In this document: in pieces, positions 9,296-15,615 of the stretch
Position numbering within the stretch: the first letter of the stretch is position 1
Layout of the letters: every line of letters starts with the position of its first letter
DNA from: Chitinophaga pinensis
GTDB lineage: Bacteria > Bacteroidota > Bacteroidia > NS11-12g > UBA9320
Assembly: GCA_945878925.1 (NCBI GenBank)
Contig: CAMDXE010000008.1
Span: 1-38,507, forward strand
Direction of reading: 5' to 3'
Length of the DNA: 38,507 bases
Translations under genes and position numbers: made by a program
The notes under the pieces: model-generated
What the model was told of the DNA's origin: nothing
Seen by the model: the letters and a program-made list of their open reading frames with translations, nothing else
Database searches by the model: none

Positions 9296-10273
9296 TTAAA
9301 GTTCAAAAACTTGCCCAATCTTAGCAACATGGGCCCCAAATCGTTCTACCTCTTGGCTTGCTTTGCTTGATGGGTTCAACAAGGGATTGGTGTGATTAAA
9401 ATGAATAAAGTGTATTTTATCTTTTTCTTGTCGCGAAAGGGAAGCAAAAAGTTTGAGGCTTTCGATGACAAAAGGGTGAGGGATTTCGGAAATATTTCGA
9501 GAACTAATTTCGTTGCCATCGTAAAATGTAGCATCTACAAACGCATAGTCCACCTTTTTTATTTCGGTCGCAATCGATTTCCCCCAAATGGCCCATTTAT
9601 TAATATCGGGAATAAATAACGCCGATTTATTTGGTCCTTTGATTACAAAACCCACCGTTTCGGAATATTCGTCTCTATGGGGCACTAATAATGGCGTGAT
9701 AGAAAATGATTTTCCTAGCACTATGCTTGAATCGGAGAAGAGTTGGCTGATAGCAATATTATTTTGAGATACCAATTGGCTCCATGGGCCATTGGTTTCT
9801 AAGTAAGTTTTAAGGCGTGGCATGGCAAAAACAGGAATTGCTTTGGCCCCTAAGGCCTCCTTGCCCAAATACATAAGTCCTGCATAATGGCCTATGTGGG
9901 CGTGAGTGATAAAAATACCATCAGGAGTGGTTTTATTCGCAAAATTTGCAAGCTTATTTAATTTATAAATTTGAGACGTTATATCAGGTGTGGCCTCTAT
10001 GAGCCAAGTTTTTTTTGTGGTGTAATCAATCAGTCCAAGGCTAACTATTTTGCGGCTTTGATTACCAGTGTTGAATAAATGCGCACAGCATAATTTCTTA
10101 CAGCCTATATGTGGCGAACCTCCGTCTTGAATGGTGCCTAATACAAACAGCCGAATGCCTTGATTTGGCTTAGAGTTTTGTTTTGTTTTTACCGAATCAT
10201 GGCATGCCGAAATACTTAGGACCCAAACCGCTATTATGAGGTTTTTTATATTCAAACGAAACTTAATCGGCAT
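9296..10273 (-). CDS. PqqB-like metallo-beta-lactamase-fold lipoprotein
   Basis: A 325-residue MBL-fold hydrolase resembling PqqB. Residues 1-24 form a lipoprotein signal with lipobox ISAC, so it is probably anchored at Cys24 outside the inner membrane. Key blocks are VLGTIQDGGSPHIGC then CKKLCC (the cysteine-rich spot where PqqB binds a structural zinc), LIEATPDI, ITHAHIGHYAGL, VPHRDEYSETVGFVI, LFIPDINKW, FVDATFYDG and FIHFNHTNP. The usual HxHxDH metal motif reads HAHIGH, with Gly for Asp, so the second metal site may be changed. No other pqq gene is present, so a PQQ role is not supported. The track starts at TTG 10282; I prefer the ATG three codons later. That start lies inside the 3' end of the EF-G-like gene (11-bp overlap), suggesting coupled translation. 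Confidence 0.75.
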   Translation of the reverse strand: MPIKFRLNIKNLIIAVWVLSISACHDSVKTKQNSKPNQGIRLFVLGTIQDGGSPHIGCKKLCCAHLFNTGNQSRKIVSLGLIDYTTKKTWLIEATPDITSQIYKLNKLANFANKTTPDGIFITHAHIGHYAGLMYLGKEALGAKAIPVFAMPRLKTYLETNGPWSQLVSQNNIAISQLFSDSSIVLGKSFSITPLLVPHRDEYSETVGFVIKGPNKSALFIPDINKWAIWGKSIATEIKKVDYAFVDATFYDGNEISSRNISEIPHPFVIESLKLFASLSRQEKDKIHFIHFNHTNPLLNPSSKASQEVERFGAHVAKIGQVFEL

Positions 10274-12392
10274 GTGCTGCAACCAAATTATGGGCTTTTA
10301 ATAACTCTTCTTGAATGGGTTGGGGCACGTGGCTATAGCCTGCAAATTTGGATGTAAACGATCCTTTGCCTTGGGTCATCGAACGAAGCGTGGTTGAATA
10401 TTGATATAACTCGGATTGCGGCGTTTTGGCCTTTACTACCTGGTACAATCCTGCACCCTCCATGCCTAAAATTATGGATCTTCGCCCTTGCAAATCGGTT
10501 ATTATTTCGCCCATTAGTTCTTCAGGAACCTTCACTTCCACATCCTGAATAGGCTCCAACAAGCGAGGACTGGCATTTAAAAACGCCTCCTTAAACGCAT
10601 GTCCACCTGCTATTTTAAAGGCAATATCGTTGGAGTCGACGGCGTGCATTTTGCCATCGAATACCATCACCCGAATATCGCGTGCATAGGATCCCGTAAT
10701 CGGCCCATTTTCCATAACTTCCATAATTCCTTTTTTGATTGACGGCAAAAAACGCATATCAATTACCCCGCCAACAATGCAATTATAAAAAATTAGTTTG
10801 CCCCCCCAAGGTAAACTTATTTCATCTTTACCACGCAATTGGAACCCCTGTGGTTCGGGCATTCCTAGGGTATAAGGTTCAATTTTAAGATGCACTTCGC
10901 CGTATTGGCCCGAGCCCCCCGATTGTTTTTTATGCCTGTAACTTGCCGTAGCCGACCGTTGTATGGTTTCGCGATACGAAATTTTTGGCTCTATAAATTG
11001 AACCTCTATGCCATAGTCGTGATTCAACATCCATTCGACAATCGAAAGATGCAATTCGCCTTGGCAACCAATGAGCAATTGCCTAACCTCGCTGTTGAAC
11101 GTTACCTGCACGGTGGGGTCCTGGCTGTGAATTTTTCGCAATACTTCGCTCATTCGTTCTTCATCTTTTTTATTTTTGGGTTGAATGGCTTTGAGCAGGC
11201 GCGGCTCGGTATAAGGTATGGGCTGTATGCTTATCTTTTTTTGCAAGGCGTGCAAGGTGTCGTTGGTTTCGGTTTGTTTTAATTTTATGGCCACTCCTAT
11301 GTCGCCCGAACTTAATTTTAAAACAGGCTCCCTTTTATTGCCATCCATTATATAAAGTTGATTGATGGTTTGCTCGTCGCCGGTACGCGAATTGATAAGC
11401 TTATCGCCCGGCTTAATTTCGCCTGACTTGACCTTGAAAAAACTTATTTGCCCCAAATTGGGTTCATAGAGTGTTTTAAATACAAACAAGGCCACGGGTT
11501 TCGAGGGGTCACATTTAATTTCGTCGCCCTCCAAACTTTGTTCGGCTTTTAGCTCAGAAGCAGCCGGAGCCACGTGGTCGATAAAACCCATTAAGCGACC
11601 GCTTCCCATATCTAAAAGTGCCGAAACACAAAAAACCGGAAACAACTCATGGTTCAACATGCCTTTATTAATTCCTAATCTAAGTTCTTCTTCGTTTAGC
11701 GTTCCTTTCTCGAAAAATAGTTCCATTAGAGCCTCGTCATTTTCAGCTGCTTTTTCGACCAATTCGTTGTGCAAAGCTTCGGCTTTTTGGAGTTCATCAG
11801 CAGGTATGGCCATTTTTTCGGGCTTTCCTCCCTGTGGTCCAAACTTATAAACCTTCATTTTCAATACATCCACTATGGCTTGGTCGCCTTTAATTTTTAT
11901 GGGGTATTGCAGTAACATGGCATTTTTGCCGAAGGCTTTCTTAATGGATTGAAAACTGTCTTCAAAATTTGCATTGGGATGGTCAATCTGATTGATAACA
12001 AAAAGAGTCGGTTTACCCAATTGGTCGATATAATTCCAAATTATTTCGGTGCCTACTTCCACTCCGTGTATGGCATTAATTACCATGGCCAAGGTATCGG
12101 CAATGCGCATGGTTGAGGCTATTTCGCCAATAAAATCATCCAAGCCAGGCGTGTCTATCAAATTGATTTTATAATTGCGCCATTCGGTATGCAAAGGGGT
12201 GGCAAAAAGGGTTGTGCCTCGCTCCTGCTCCACAAGGTGGTAATCGGAAACCGTATTTTTGGTTTCTACTGTACCTCGGCGGTTAATAATACCGGCCTCA
12301 AAAAGCATGGTTTCGGCCAAGGTTGTTTTGCCGCTTCGGTGAGCGCCAACTAAGGCCACATTTTTGATGTGTTTTTCGTCATACACTTTCAT
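10263..12392 (-). CDS. EF-G paralog (EF-G2-like translation factor)
   Basis: A 709-residue translational GTPase with EF-G architecture: G domain (1-~270), domain II, domains III-V, ending in the EF-G-like YSTTLRSMTQGKGSFTSKF segment. It is not the housekeeping EF-G. The N-terminus MKVYDEKHIKNVALVG and the 'RRGTVETKNTVSDY' block match, as I recall, the Bacteroides EF-G2 paralog, which is reported to translocate without GTPase activity. Catalytic motifs have drifted: G1 is GAHRSGKTT without the aspartate of AHIDAGKTT, switch I is ERGTTL instead of ERGITI, G3 is DTPGLDDF with Leu replacing the catalytic His of DTPGHVDF, and G4 is NQID instead of NKxD. It overlaps the PqqB-like gene downstream. 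A possible structured RNA lies ~120 bases upstream. Confidence 0.88.
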   Translation of the reverse strand: MKVYDEKHIKNVALVGAHRSGKTTLAETMLFEAGIINRRGTVETKNTVSDYHLVEQERGTTLFATPLHTEWRNYKINLIDTPGLDDFIGEIASTMRIADTLAMVINAIHGVEVGTEIIWNYIDQLGKPTLFVINQIDHPNANFEDSFQSIKKAFGKNAMLLQYPIKIKGDQAIVDVLKMKVYKFGPQGGKPEKMAIPADELQKAEALHNELVEKAAENDEALMELFFEKGTLNEEELRLGINKGMLNHELFPVFCVSALLDMGSGRLMGFIDHVAPAASELKAEQSLEGDEIKCDPSKPVALFVFKTLYEPNLGQISFFKVKSGEIKPGDKLINSRTGDEQTINQLYIMDGNKREPVLKLSSGDIGVAIKLKQTETNDTLHALQKKISIQPIPYTEPRLLKAIQPKNKKDEERMSEVLRKIHSQDPTVQVTFNSEVRQLLIGCQGELHLSIVEWMLNHDYGIEVQFIEPKISYRETIQRSATASYRHKKQSGGSGQYGEVHLKIEPYTLGMPEPQGFQLRGKDEISLPWGGKLIFYNCIVGGVIDMRFLPSIKKGIMEVMENGPITGSYARDIRVMVFDGKMHAVDSNDIAFKIAGGHAFKEAFLNASPRLLEPIQDVEVKVPEELMGEIITDLQGRRSIILGMEGAGLYQVVKAKTPQSELYQYSTTLRSMTQGKGSFTSKFAGYSHVPQPIQEELLKAHNLVAAHAD

Positions 12393-12514
12393 AGTTTATA
12401 CTTTGTTTAATGGGTTTCTGTTGTTATAAGTAAATACCAACTTTTCGCTCAAAATAAAAAGGAAAACGTATTGGTCTACCCTTCATCATTCAATCATTCG
12501 TTAAATCAAAGTTT

Positions 12515-12590
12515 TATGGTTCTGCCTCATCAACCTGAGCACTTCCTATCAAGTAGGTTCACCAATTGCCTCAGGCCGACGAAAACCATA
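12515..12590 (-). ncRNA. Candidate structured RNA or leader element upstream of EF-G2
   Basis: On the minus strand a 76-base segment folds into nested stems. The outer 7-bp helix TATGGTT/AACCATA pairs perfectly. Inside it CGTC pairs with GATG using a G-U wobble; on the plus strand that pair would be A-C, so the minus strand is favoured. Next is a perfect 6-bp helix CCTGAG/CTCAGG and a small CCTA/TAGG hairpin. It lies about 120 bases upstream of the EF-G2-like start, same strand, and could be a 5' leader element or a separate small RNA. I see no T-run after it and match no known family (not a tRNA; no tmRNA, RNase P, SRP or cobalamin-box motifs). Confidence 0.35.
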
Positions 12591-13072
12591 CCTAAATAAT
12601 CGGAGAAGCCACAGGAGTTAATTTGCCGCTTATGCGATTTGCGTCGTATCAAAGGAAAACAAAAATTATTAGAAAGTGCAAATAAATATTTATACCATAA
12701 ACCTTTAGTATCTACATCCTATGAAATTAAAGGGATTAGGTAAAGTGGGGTTCAGCACTTTATAATTTCTAAGCACATAAATTATATAGAGTTCACGTTT
12801 TTGGTTTTTTAGGTTGAGAGCGCTCAAATTTTGTCATTTTACGAATCGCTCCGTAAGTGCTTAAATCTAAAATTTTAACCTTTCAACCGCCTTTAATCGA
12901 TAGGAAGGGCCAATTGGGCAAAAAACTTGCATGCCGATAACATGGCAGTACCAAAGGTTTTAGCAAATGTGTCACCTATTTGAACGTATTGAGACCTAAT
13001 TGTTACATATTTAATTTATGTAGTTTTAGAATATTTGACAATTGACAATAGGGGCTGGAATACTGGAGGGTA
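12591..13072. other. Long non-coding stretch, no gene seen
   Basis: About 480 bases with no convincing reading frame. On the minus strand the part next to the candidate RNA (12600-12655) is GC-richer than the rest and could extend that transcript, but I could not find stable pairing. The remainder is AT-rich and featureless apart from short runs such as TTGACAATTGACAA near 13035. Confidence 0.4.
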
Positions 13073-13130
13073 AAAATATTTTTATATATTTAAATCTTAT
13101 CCGATATCAAATTTAATAAATCACAATCAT

Positions 13131-13358
13131 TTGAAAACTCTAGGTAACATTTTTTGTCACTTTCCATTTTTGAGTTTCGTGTCAGCAATTTTTATTTGTC
13201 TTTATGGACTGCTCTTGACTTTTACAGTTTTTTCAGCACCGATCCTACTTGGACTTATGGAGTTAAGAAAATTTTTGTTGAGGACATTAGATAACACTAT
13301 AGTAAATAAAAGAAATCTGCGAGATGAACATAATAAGGCGTGGAAAGTGGTAAATTAA
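13131..13358 (+). pseudogene. Probable truncated small membrane protein (YccF-like N-terminal half)
   Basis: A 75-residue frame that starts at TTG (no ATG near the front). Residues ~10-45 form a long hydrophobic stretch with FPFLSF, FICLYGLLLTFTV and SAPILLGLMELRKFLL, a real-looking membrane hairpin. From memory it resembles the first half of small YccF-type inner-membrane proteins of Bacteroidota, which normally run on into further membrane segments; here the frame ends in a charged tail and TAA at 13358. Poor start plus missing second half suggests a gene fragment. It could also be a genuine small protein of unknown function. Confidence 0.35.
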
Positions 13359-13453
13359 ACAGTTGTGCTACTATCAAACTTTTGAAGAAGCTTGACGGTT
13401 TAGTGCTTTTAATCCTGCCAATCGTAAACTTGAAAACCGTTAAAAATATAAAA

Positions 13454-13822
13454 ATGGCACAAGAAAACATTAACGAAGTATTAAATAAATTGCTTGACGA
13501 AAAGAATCGCCCCACAGGTATTACGGTAATTTGTATTTTAGGTTTTATTGGTGCTGCATCTTTTAATCAACTTATCTTTTCAGACTTAGCAGACCAAATT
13601 GGAAGTTGGTGTCCACCTTATTTAGGCCTTTCAGCAATAATAGGGATAATGTGTTTGGTTGGGCTGTGGCAAATGAAAAAGTGGGCGGTATACACATACA
13701 CATGGTTTGTAGGACTTAATCAAATAGTTCTTTTGGTAATGGGGGTTTGGAATGTTGCGGCTCTTATAATTCCTGTAATGGTTGTAGGCATCGCTTTGGC
13801 TCATCTTAAAAAAATGGACTAA
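13454..13822 (+). CDS. Small multi-pass membrane protein, unknown function
   Basis: A 122-residue protein. The ORF track begins at 13340, but the ATG at 13454, preceded by an A-rich stretch, gives a sensible start (MAQENINEVLNKLL). After a ~20-residue cytoplasmic lead with RPTGITVICILGFIGA come three to four hydrophobic segments (about 22-40, 50-68, 74-92 and 95-115) and a short basic tail (LAHLKKMD). The RPTGITV entry into the first membrane helix is common in small uncharacterised membrane proteins. It shares its surroundings with gene fragments, so it belongs to the accessory region rather than to a recognisable operon. Confidence 0.6.
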   Translation: MAQENINEVLNKLLDEKNRPTGITVICILGFIGAASFNQLIFSDLADQIGSWCPPYLGLSAIIGIMCLVGLWQMKKWAVYTYTWFVGLNQIVLLVMGVWNVAALIIPVMVVGIALAHLKKMD

Positions 13823-13869
13823 TGACCTTGACCAAAAAGAAGAATAGCTGACTTGCCGTTTGTCCTCAT

Positions 13870-13982
13870 GCCCAAGTAACGAATTTTGCCCTAAACTTAA
13901 AATTTCTTCTAACGCTATTTAACAGAATTTCGAAGACTTACAAGGACTTATTCATAATAAAAGCTTTCAAGAAATGAAACCT
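13870..13982. repeat. Direct repeat copy 1 bounding the toxin-antitoxin islet
   Basis: A 113-base sequence found again at 15274-15386 in the same orientation, with equal length, no gaps and six mismatches by eye (about 95% identity). It begins GCCCAAGTAACGAATTTTGC and ends ATGAAACCT. Copy 2 ends inside the terminator stem of tRNA-Val. In copy 1 the hairpin is degraded (CAAG for CAGG) and joins a gene fragment instead of a tRNA. Confidence 0.9.
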
Positions 13983-14113
13983 TGTTTACCCAACGTAATT
14001 TTGACTTCAATGAAAGCTTCTTGGCTCCAATTACCGAAATTTGGATAGATTCAAACCGAAAAATGTATGGTTGGAAAAATCCATCAACTGTAGTAAATTT
14101 GATAAAAAAATAG
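13983..14113 (+). pseudogene. C-terminal fragment of an unknown protein
   Basis: Immediately after repeat copy 1 the plus strand is open for ~43 codons to a TAG at 14111-14113, encoding FTQRNFDFNESFLAP...TEIWIDSNRKMYGWKN...NLIKK. The composition and aromatic-rich pattern look like a true protein C-terminus. It has no start codon of its own, and its frame is closed by a TAA (13958-13960) inside the repeat, as if the gene's front had been replaced by the repeat. The stop is 3 bases before the antitoxin ATG. I do not recognise the family. Confidence 0.35.
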
Positions 14114-14116
14114 AAC

Positions 14117-14365
14117 ATGAATACATCAGAACTAAAACTTAGTATATTTAGACAGATAGATTTATTGGATAAAAACCAATTGAGCGAACTGTCAGCAATA
14201 GTTCGTAATTTGACACATGGCCAATATGGAATTGACGATTGGGAGAATCTTTCGATTATTGAGAAAGAAGGAATTCTTGAAAGTATAAAACACTTGGAAG
14301 CAGATGGTGGTATTCAACACGAAACAGTTATAAAAGAAATTCGGAAAAAATTCACAAATGTCTAA
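14117..14365 (+). CDS. Addiction-module antitoxin (RelB/ParD-type partner of a RelE/ParE toxin)
   Basis: An 82-residue acidic/helical protein. The pattern WENLSIIEKEGILESIKHLEADGGIQHETVIKEIRKKF is the common tail of addiction-module antitoxins, where a W-x-x-L-S-x-x-E motif precedes a helix and a toxin-wrapping segment. Its stop overlaps the start of a RelE/ParE-like frame by 8 bases, the typical antitoxin-toxin arrangement. Because that toxin is truncated, this antitoxin is probably an orphan. Such proteins usually repress their own operon and neutralise the partner. Confidence 0.65.
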   Translation: MNTSELKLSIFRQIDLLDKNQLSELSAIVRNLTHGQYGIDDWENLSIIEKEGILESIKHLEADGGIQHETVIKEIRKKFTNV

Positions 14366-14483
14366 TAACATTGTTTGGTCTTCTCATGCTGTAGAGGATC
14401 TAAACGAAATTGTTGAATACCTTTTAATAAGTTGGAACATCAAGGTGACAATTCAATACATTAACTGGGTAGACGACTTCTAA
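14358..14483 (+). pseudogene. Truncated RelE/ParE-type toxin
   Basis: This 41-codon frame, too short for the ORF track, starts MSNNIVWSSHAVEDLNEIVEYLL...WVDDF and stops. The IVWSxxAxxDLxEIVEYL opening is the first two helices of the RelE/ParE toxin fold, which normally continues to about 95-100 residues with catalytic or target-binding residues in the C-terminal strands. Those are absent here. Beyond the stop a short LPDNYYY remnant precedes the next gene pair, so the toxin's back part seems deleted. Expected to be inactive. Confidence 0.55.
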
Positions 14484-14528
14484 TTGCCAGACAATTATTA
14501 TTATATTTGAAACATAAAATGTTTGATA

Positions 14529-14732
14529 ATGTTAATTGAAAGAACTAATAATGAGGTTATAATTCGGCTCCCCTCCAATGTTGATACGGAAGGACTCCAA
14601 CGTCTTGTAGATTATTTAAGCTACAAAGAGGCAACCTCTAAGTCCCAAGCCAAGCAATCGGACGTCGACAAACTGGCCAAAGAAGTTAAAAGGGGTTGGT
14701 GGACAAAAAATCGAAGCCGATTTATAAAGTGA
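14529..14732 (+). CDS. Antitoxin of a PIN-domain toxin pair
   Basis: A 67-residue protein from the ATG at 14529 (the track's TTG start adds two residues). It opens with a short strand (NNEVIIRLP), then ...TEGLQRLVDYLSYKEATSKSQAKQ and a C-terminal helix VDKLAKEVKRGWWTKNRSRF. This DNA-binding plus basic/Trp-rich tail layout is typical of small antitoxins paired with PIN-family toxins in Bacteroidota. It overlaps the toxin by 4 bases (GTGA), a strong sign of coupled translation. Presumed to autoregulate the pair. Confidence 0.7.
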   Translation: MLIERTNNEVIIRLPSNVDTEGLQRLVDYLSYKEATSKSQAKQSDVDKLAKEVKRGWWTKNRSRFIK

Positions 14733-15172
14733 AAATAATTGTAGACACAAATATTATTTTCAGTGGCCTGATTAACACTAATGGAACAATTGGTGACCTG
14801 CTTCTTAACTCCTATAATATTTTAGAATTTTATAGTTGCAACTATATGCGGTATGAAATTGACAAGCACTGGGAAAAGTTAAAGCGTATTTCTAAACTTT
14901 CAGAAGACGAATTAGAAGAATCTCGATTTAATATATTTTCTAGGGTAAATTTTATTAAAGAAGATCTCATTCCTGAAAAGATTTGGCATAGTGCAGAGAA
15001 GATTGTTGCAGACATTGACATTGATGATTCTGATTTTATAGCCTTGACAAAATATCTAAAAGGCTATTTATGGACAGGCGACAAAGAATTATACAATGGA
15101 CTCAAACTAAAAAATTTCAAACGACTTTATAATACAGCGGAATTATTAGCTATAAGAAATGGGAGAAATTGA
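14729..15172 (+). CDS. PIN-domain toxin (VapC-like ribonuclease)
   Basis: A 147-residue protein from GTG 14729, whose GTGA overlaps the antitoxin stop; the track's TTG at 14696 is less likely. PIN fold signatures are KIIVDTNIIFSGL (first catalytic Asp, residue 6), an acidic residue near 43 (MRYEID), DIDDSDFIAL and LWTGDKELYNGL (third and fourth acidic positions). All four acid positions of the active site seem present. PIN toxins are Mg-dependent endoribonucleases that cut tRNA or rRNA and slow growth. The pair appears intact, unlike the RelE/ParE pair before it. It is followed by repeat copy 2 and tRNA-Val. Confidence 0.78.
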   Translation: MKIIVDTNIIFSGLINTNGTIGDLLLNSYNILEFYSCNYMRYEIDKHWEKLKRISKLSEDELEESRFNIFSRVNFIKEDLIPEKIWHSAEKIVADIDIDDSDFIALTKYLKGYLWTGDKELYNGLKLKNFKRLYNTAELLAIRNGRN

Positions 15173-15273
15173 AACTGAATATTCGAAAGCCATCCGCAAA
15201 CAGCTAGTATAGTCAATGGGTGTTTATGGGTTTTGAAAGTTCAAACTTCTGTCTAGTTCTGAAATAGATTTAC

Positions 15274-15386
15274 GCCCAACTAACGAATTTTGCCCTAAAC
15301 ATAAAATTTCTTCTAACGCTATTTAACAGAATTTCGAAGACTTATAAGGCCTTATTCATAAAAAAAGCTTTCAGGAAATGAAACCT
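15274..15386. repeat. Direct repeat copy 2, next to tRNA-Val
   Basis: The same 113-base unit as 13870-13982. It starts GCCCAACTAACG and ends within the left-hand side of the tRNA-Val terminator hairpin. Here the hairpin is intact, so this is likely the original locus and copy 1 the derived or imported one. Confidence 0.9.
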
Positions 15387-15392
15387 GAAAGC
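15360..15392 (-). terminator. Terminator of tRNA-Val
   Basis: A perfect 9-bp stem GCTTTCAGG/CCTGAAAGC with an 8-base loop, followed on the minus strand by seven T. It begins 15 bases beyond the 3' end of the tRNA. The same element, partly decayed, is present in repeat copy 1. Confidence 0.8.
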
Positions 15393-15406
15393 CTTGATGA
15401 TGTTAG

Positions 15407-15481
15407 TGGGGGCTACTGGGTTCGAACCAGTGACCCTCTGCTTGTAAGGCAGATGCTCTGAACCAGCTGAGCTAAGCCCCC
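15407..15481 (-). tRNA. tRNA-Val (anticodon TAC)
   Basis: Reading the minus strand, the 75-base sequence folds as a full cloverleaf. The acceptor is GGGGGCT/AGCCCCC, the D-arm GCTC...GAGC, the anticodon stem TCTGC/GCAGA with loop CTTACAA (anticodon TAC, reading GTA), and the T-arm ACTGG/CCAGT with TTCGAAC. The discriminator base is A. The 3' CCA is not encoded. Confidence 0.97.
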
Positions 15482-15492
15482 TTTGAGGGCTG

Positions 15493-15500
15493 CAAAAATA
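15493..15500 (-). promoter_or_regulatory. -7 box for tRNA-Val
   Basis: The minus strand reads TATTTTTG, an exact TAnnTTTG match, 12 bases before the mature tRNA 5' end. Confidence 0.45.
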
Positions 15501-15586
15501 TAAGAATTTTTATGTAAATCAAATTTTTATTTGCAAAGATTTTCTGAGCTAATGTTTAGAGGTATAATAGGCATATCAAAAAGAAG

Positions 15587-15594
15587 TAAATTTG
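15587..15594 (+). promoter_or_regulatory. -7 box for the sigma factor operon
   Basis: TAAATTTG, an exact TAnnTTTG match, 22 bases before the TTG start of the ECF sigma gene. No clear -33 TTG is placed at the usual distance, so the site might depend on another sigma factor or on auto-activation. Confidence 0.4.
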
Positions 15595-15615
15595 TACGCT
15601 TAATAGATTTGCGTA

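Noticed and set aside
12515-12590. tRNA-like reading of the 76-base folded segment
   Set aside because: Only the outer 7-bp helix resembles an acceptor stem; no T-loop TTCGA or anticodon arm is present.
12515-12660. Known riboswitch, tmRNA, RNase P or SRP RNA on the minus strand
   Set aside because: None of their conserved boxes is found, and I recall no family match.
13340-13453. N-terminal extension of the small membrane protein in the ORF track
   Set aside because: The extension overlaps the previous frame; the ATG at 13454 gives a natural start.
14696-14728. TTG/GTG start upstream of the PIN toxin
   Set aside because: GTG 14729 overlaps the antitoxin stop as GTGA, the usual toxin-antitoxin junction.
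15274-15386. Integron attC-like core (GCCCAAC at the start of repeat copy 2)
   Set aside because: A matching GTTRRRY end at the expected distance and the palindromic attC body are missing, and copy 1 lacks the AAC of the core; no integrase is seen.
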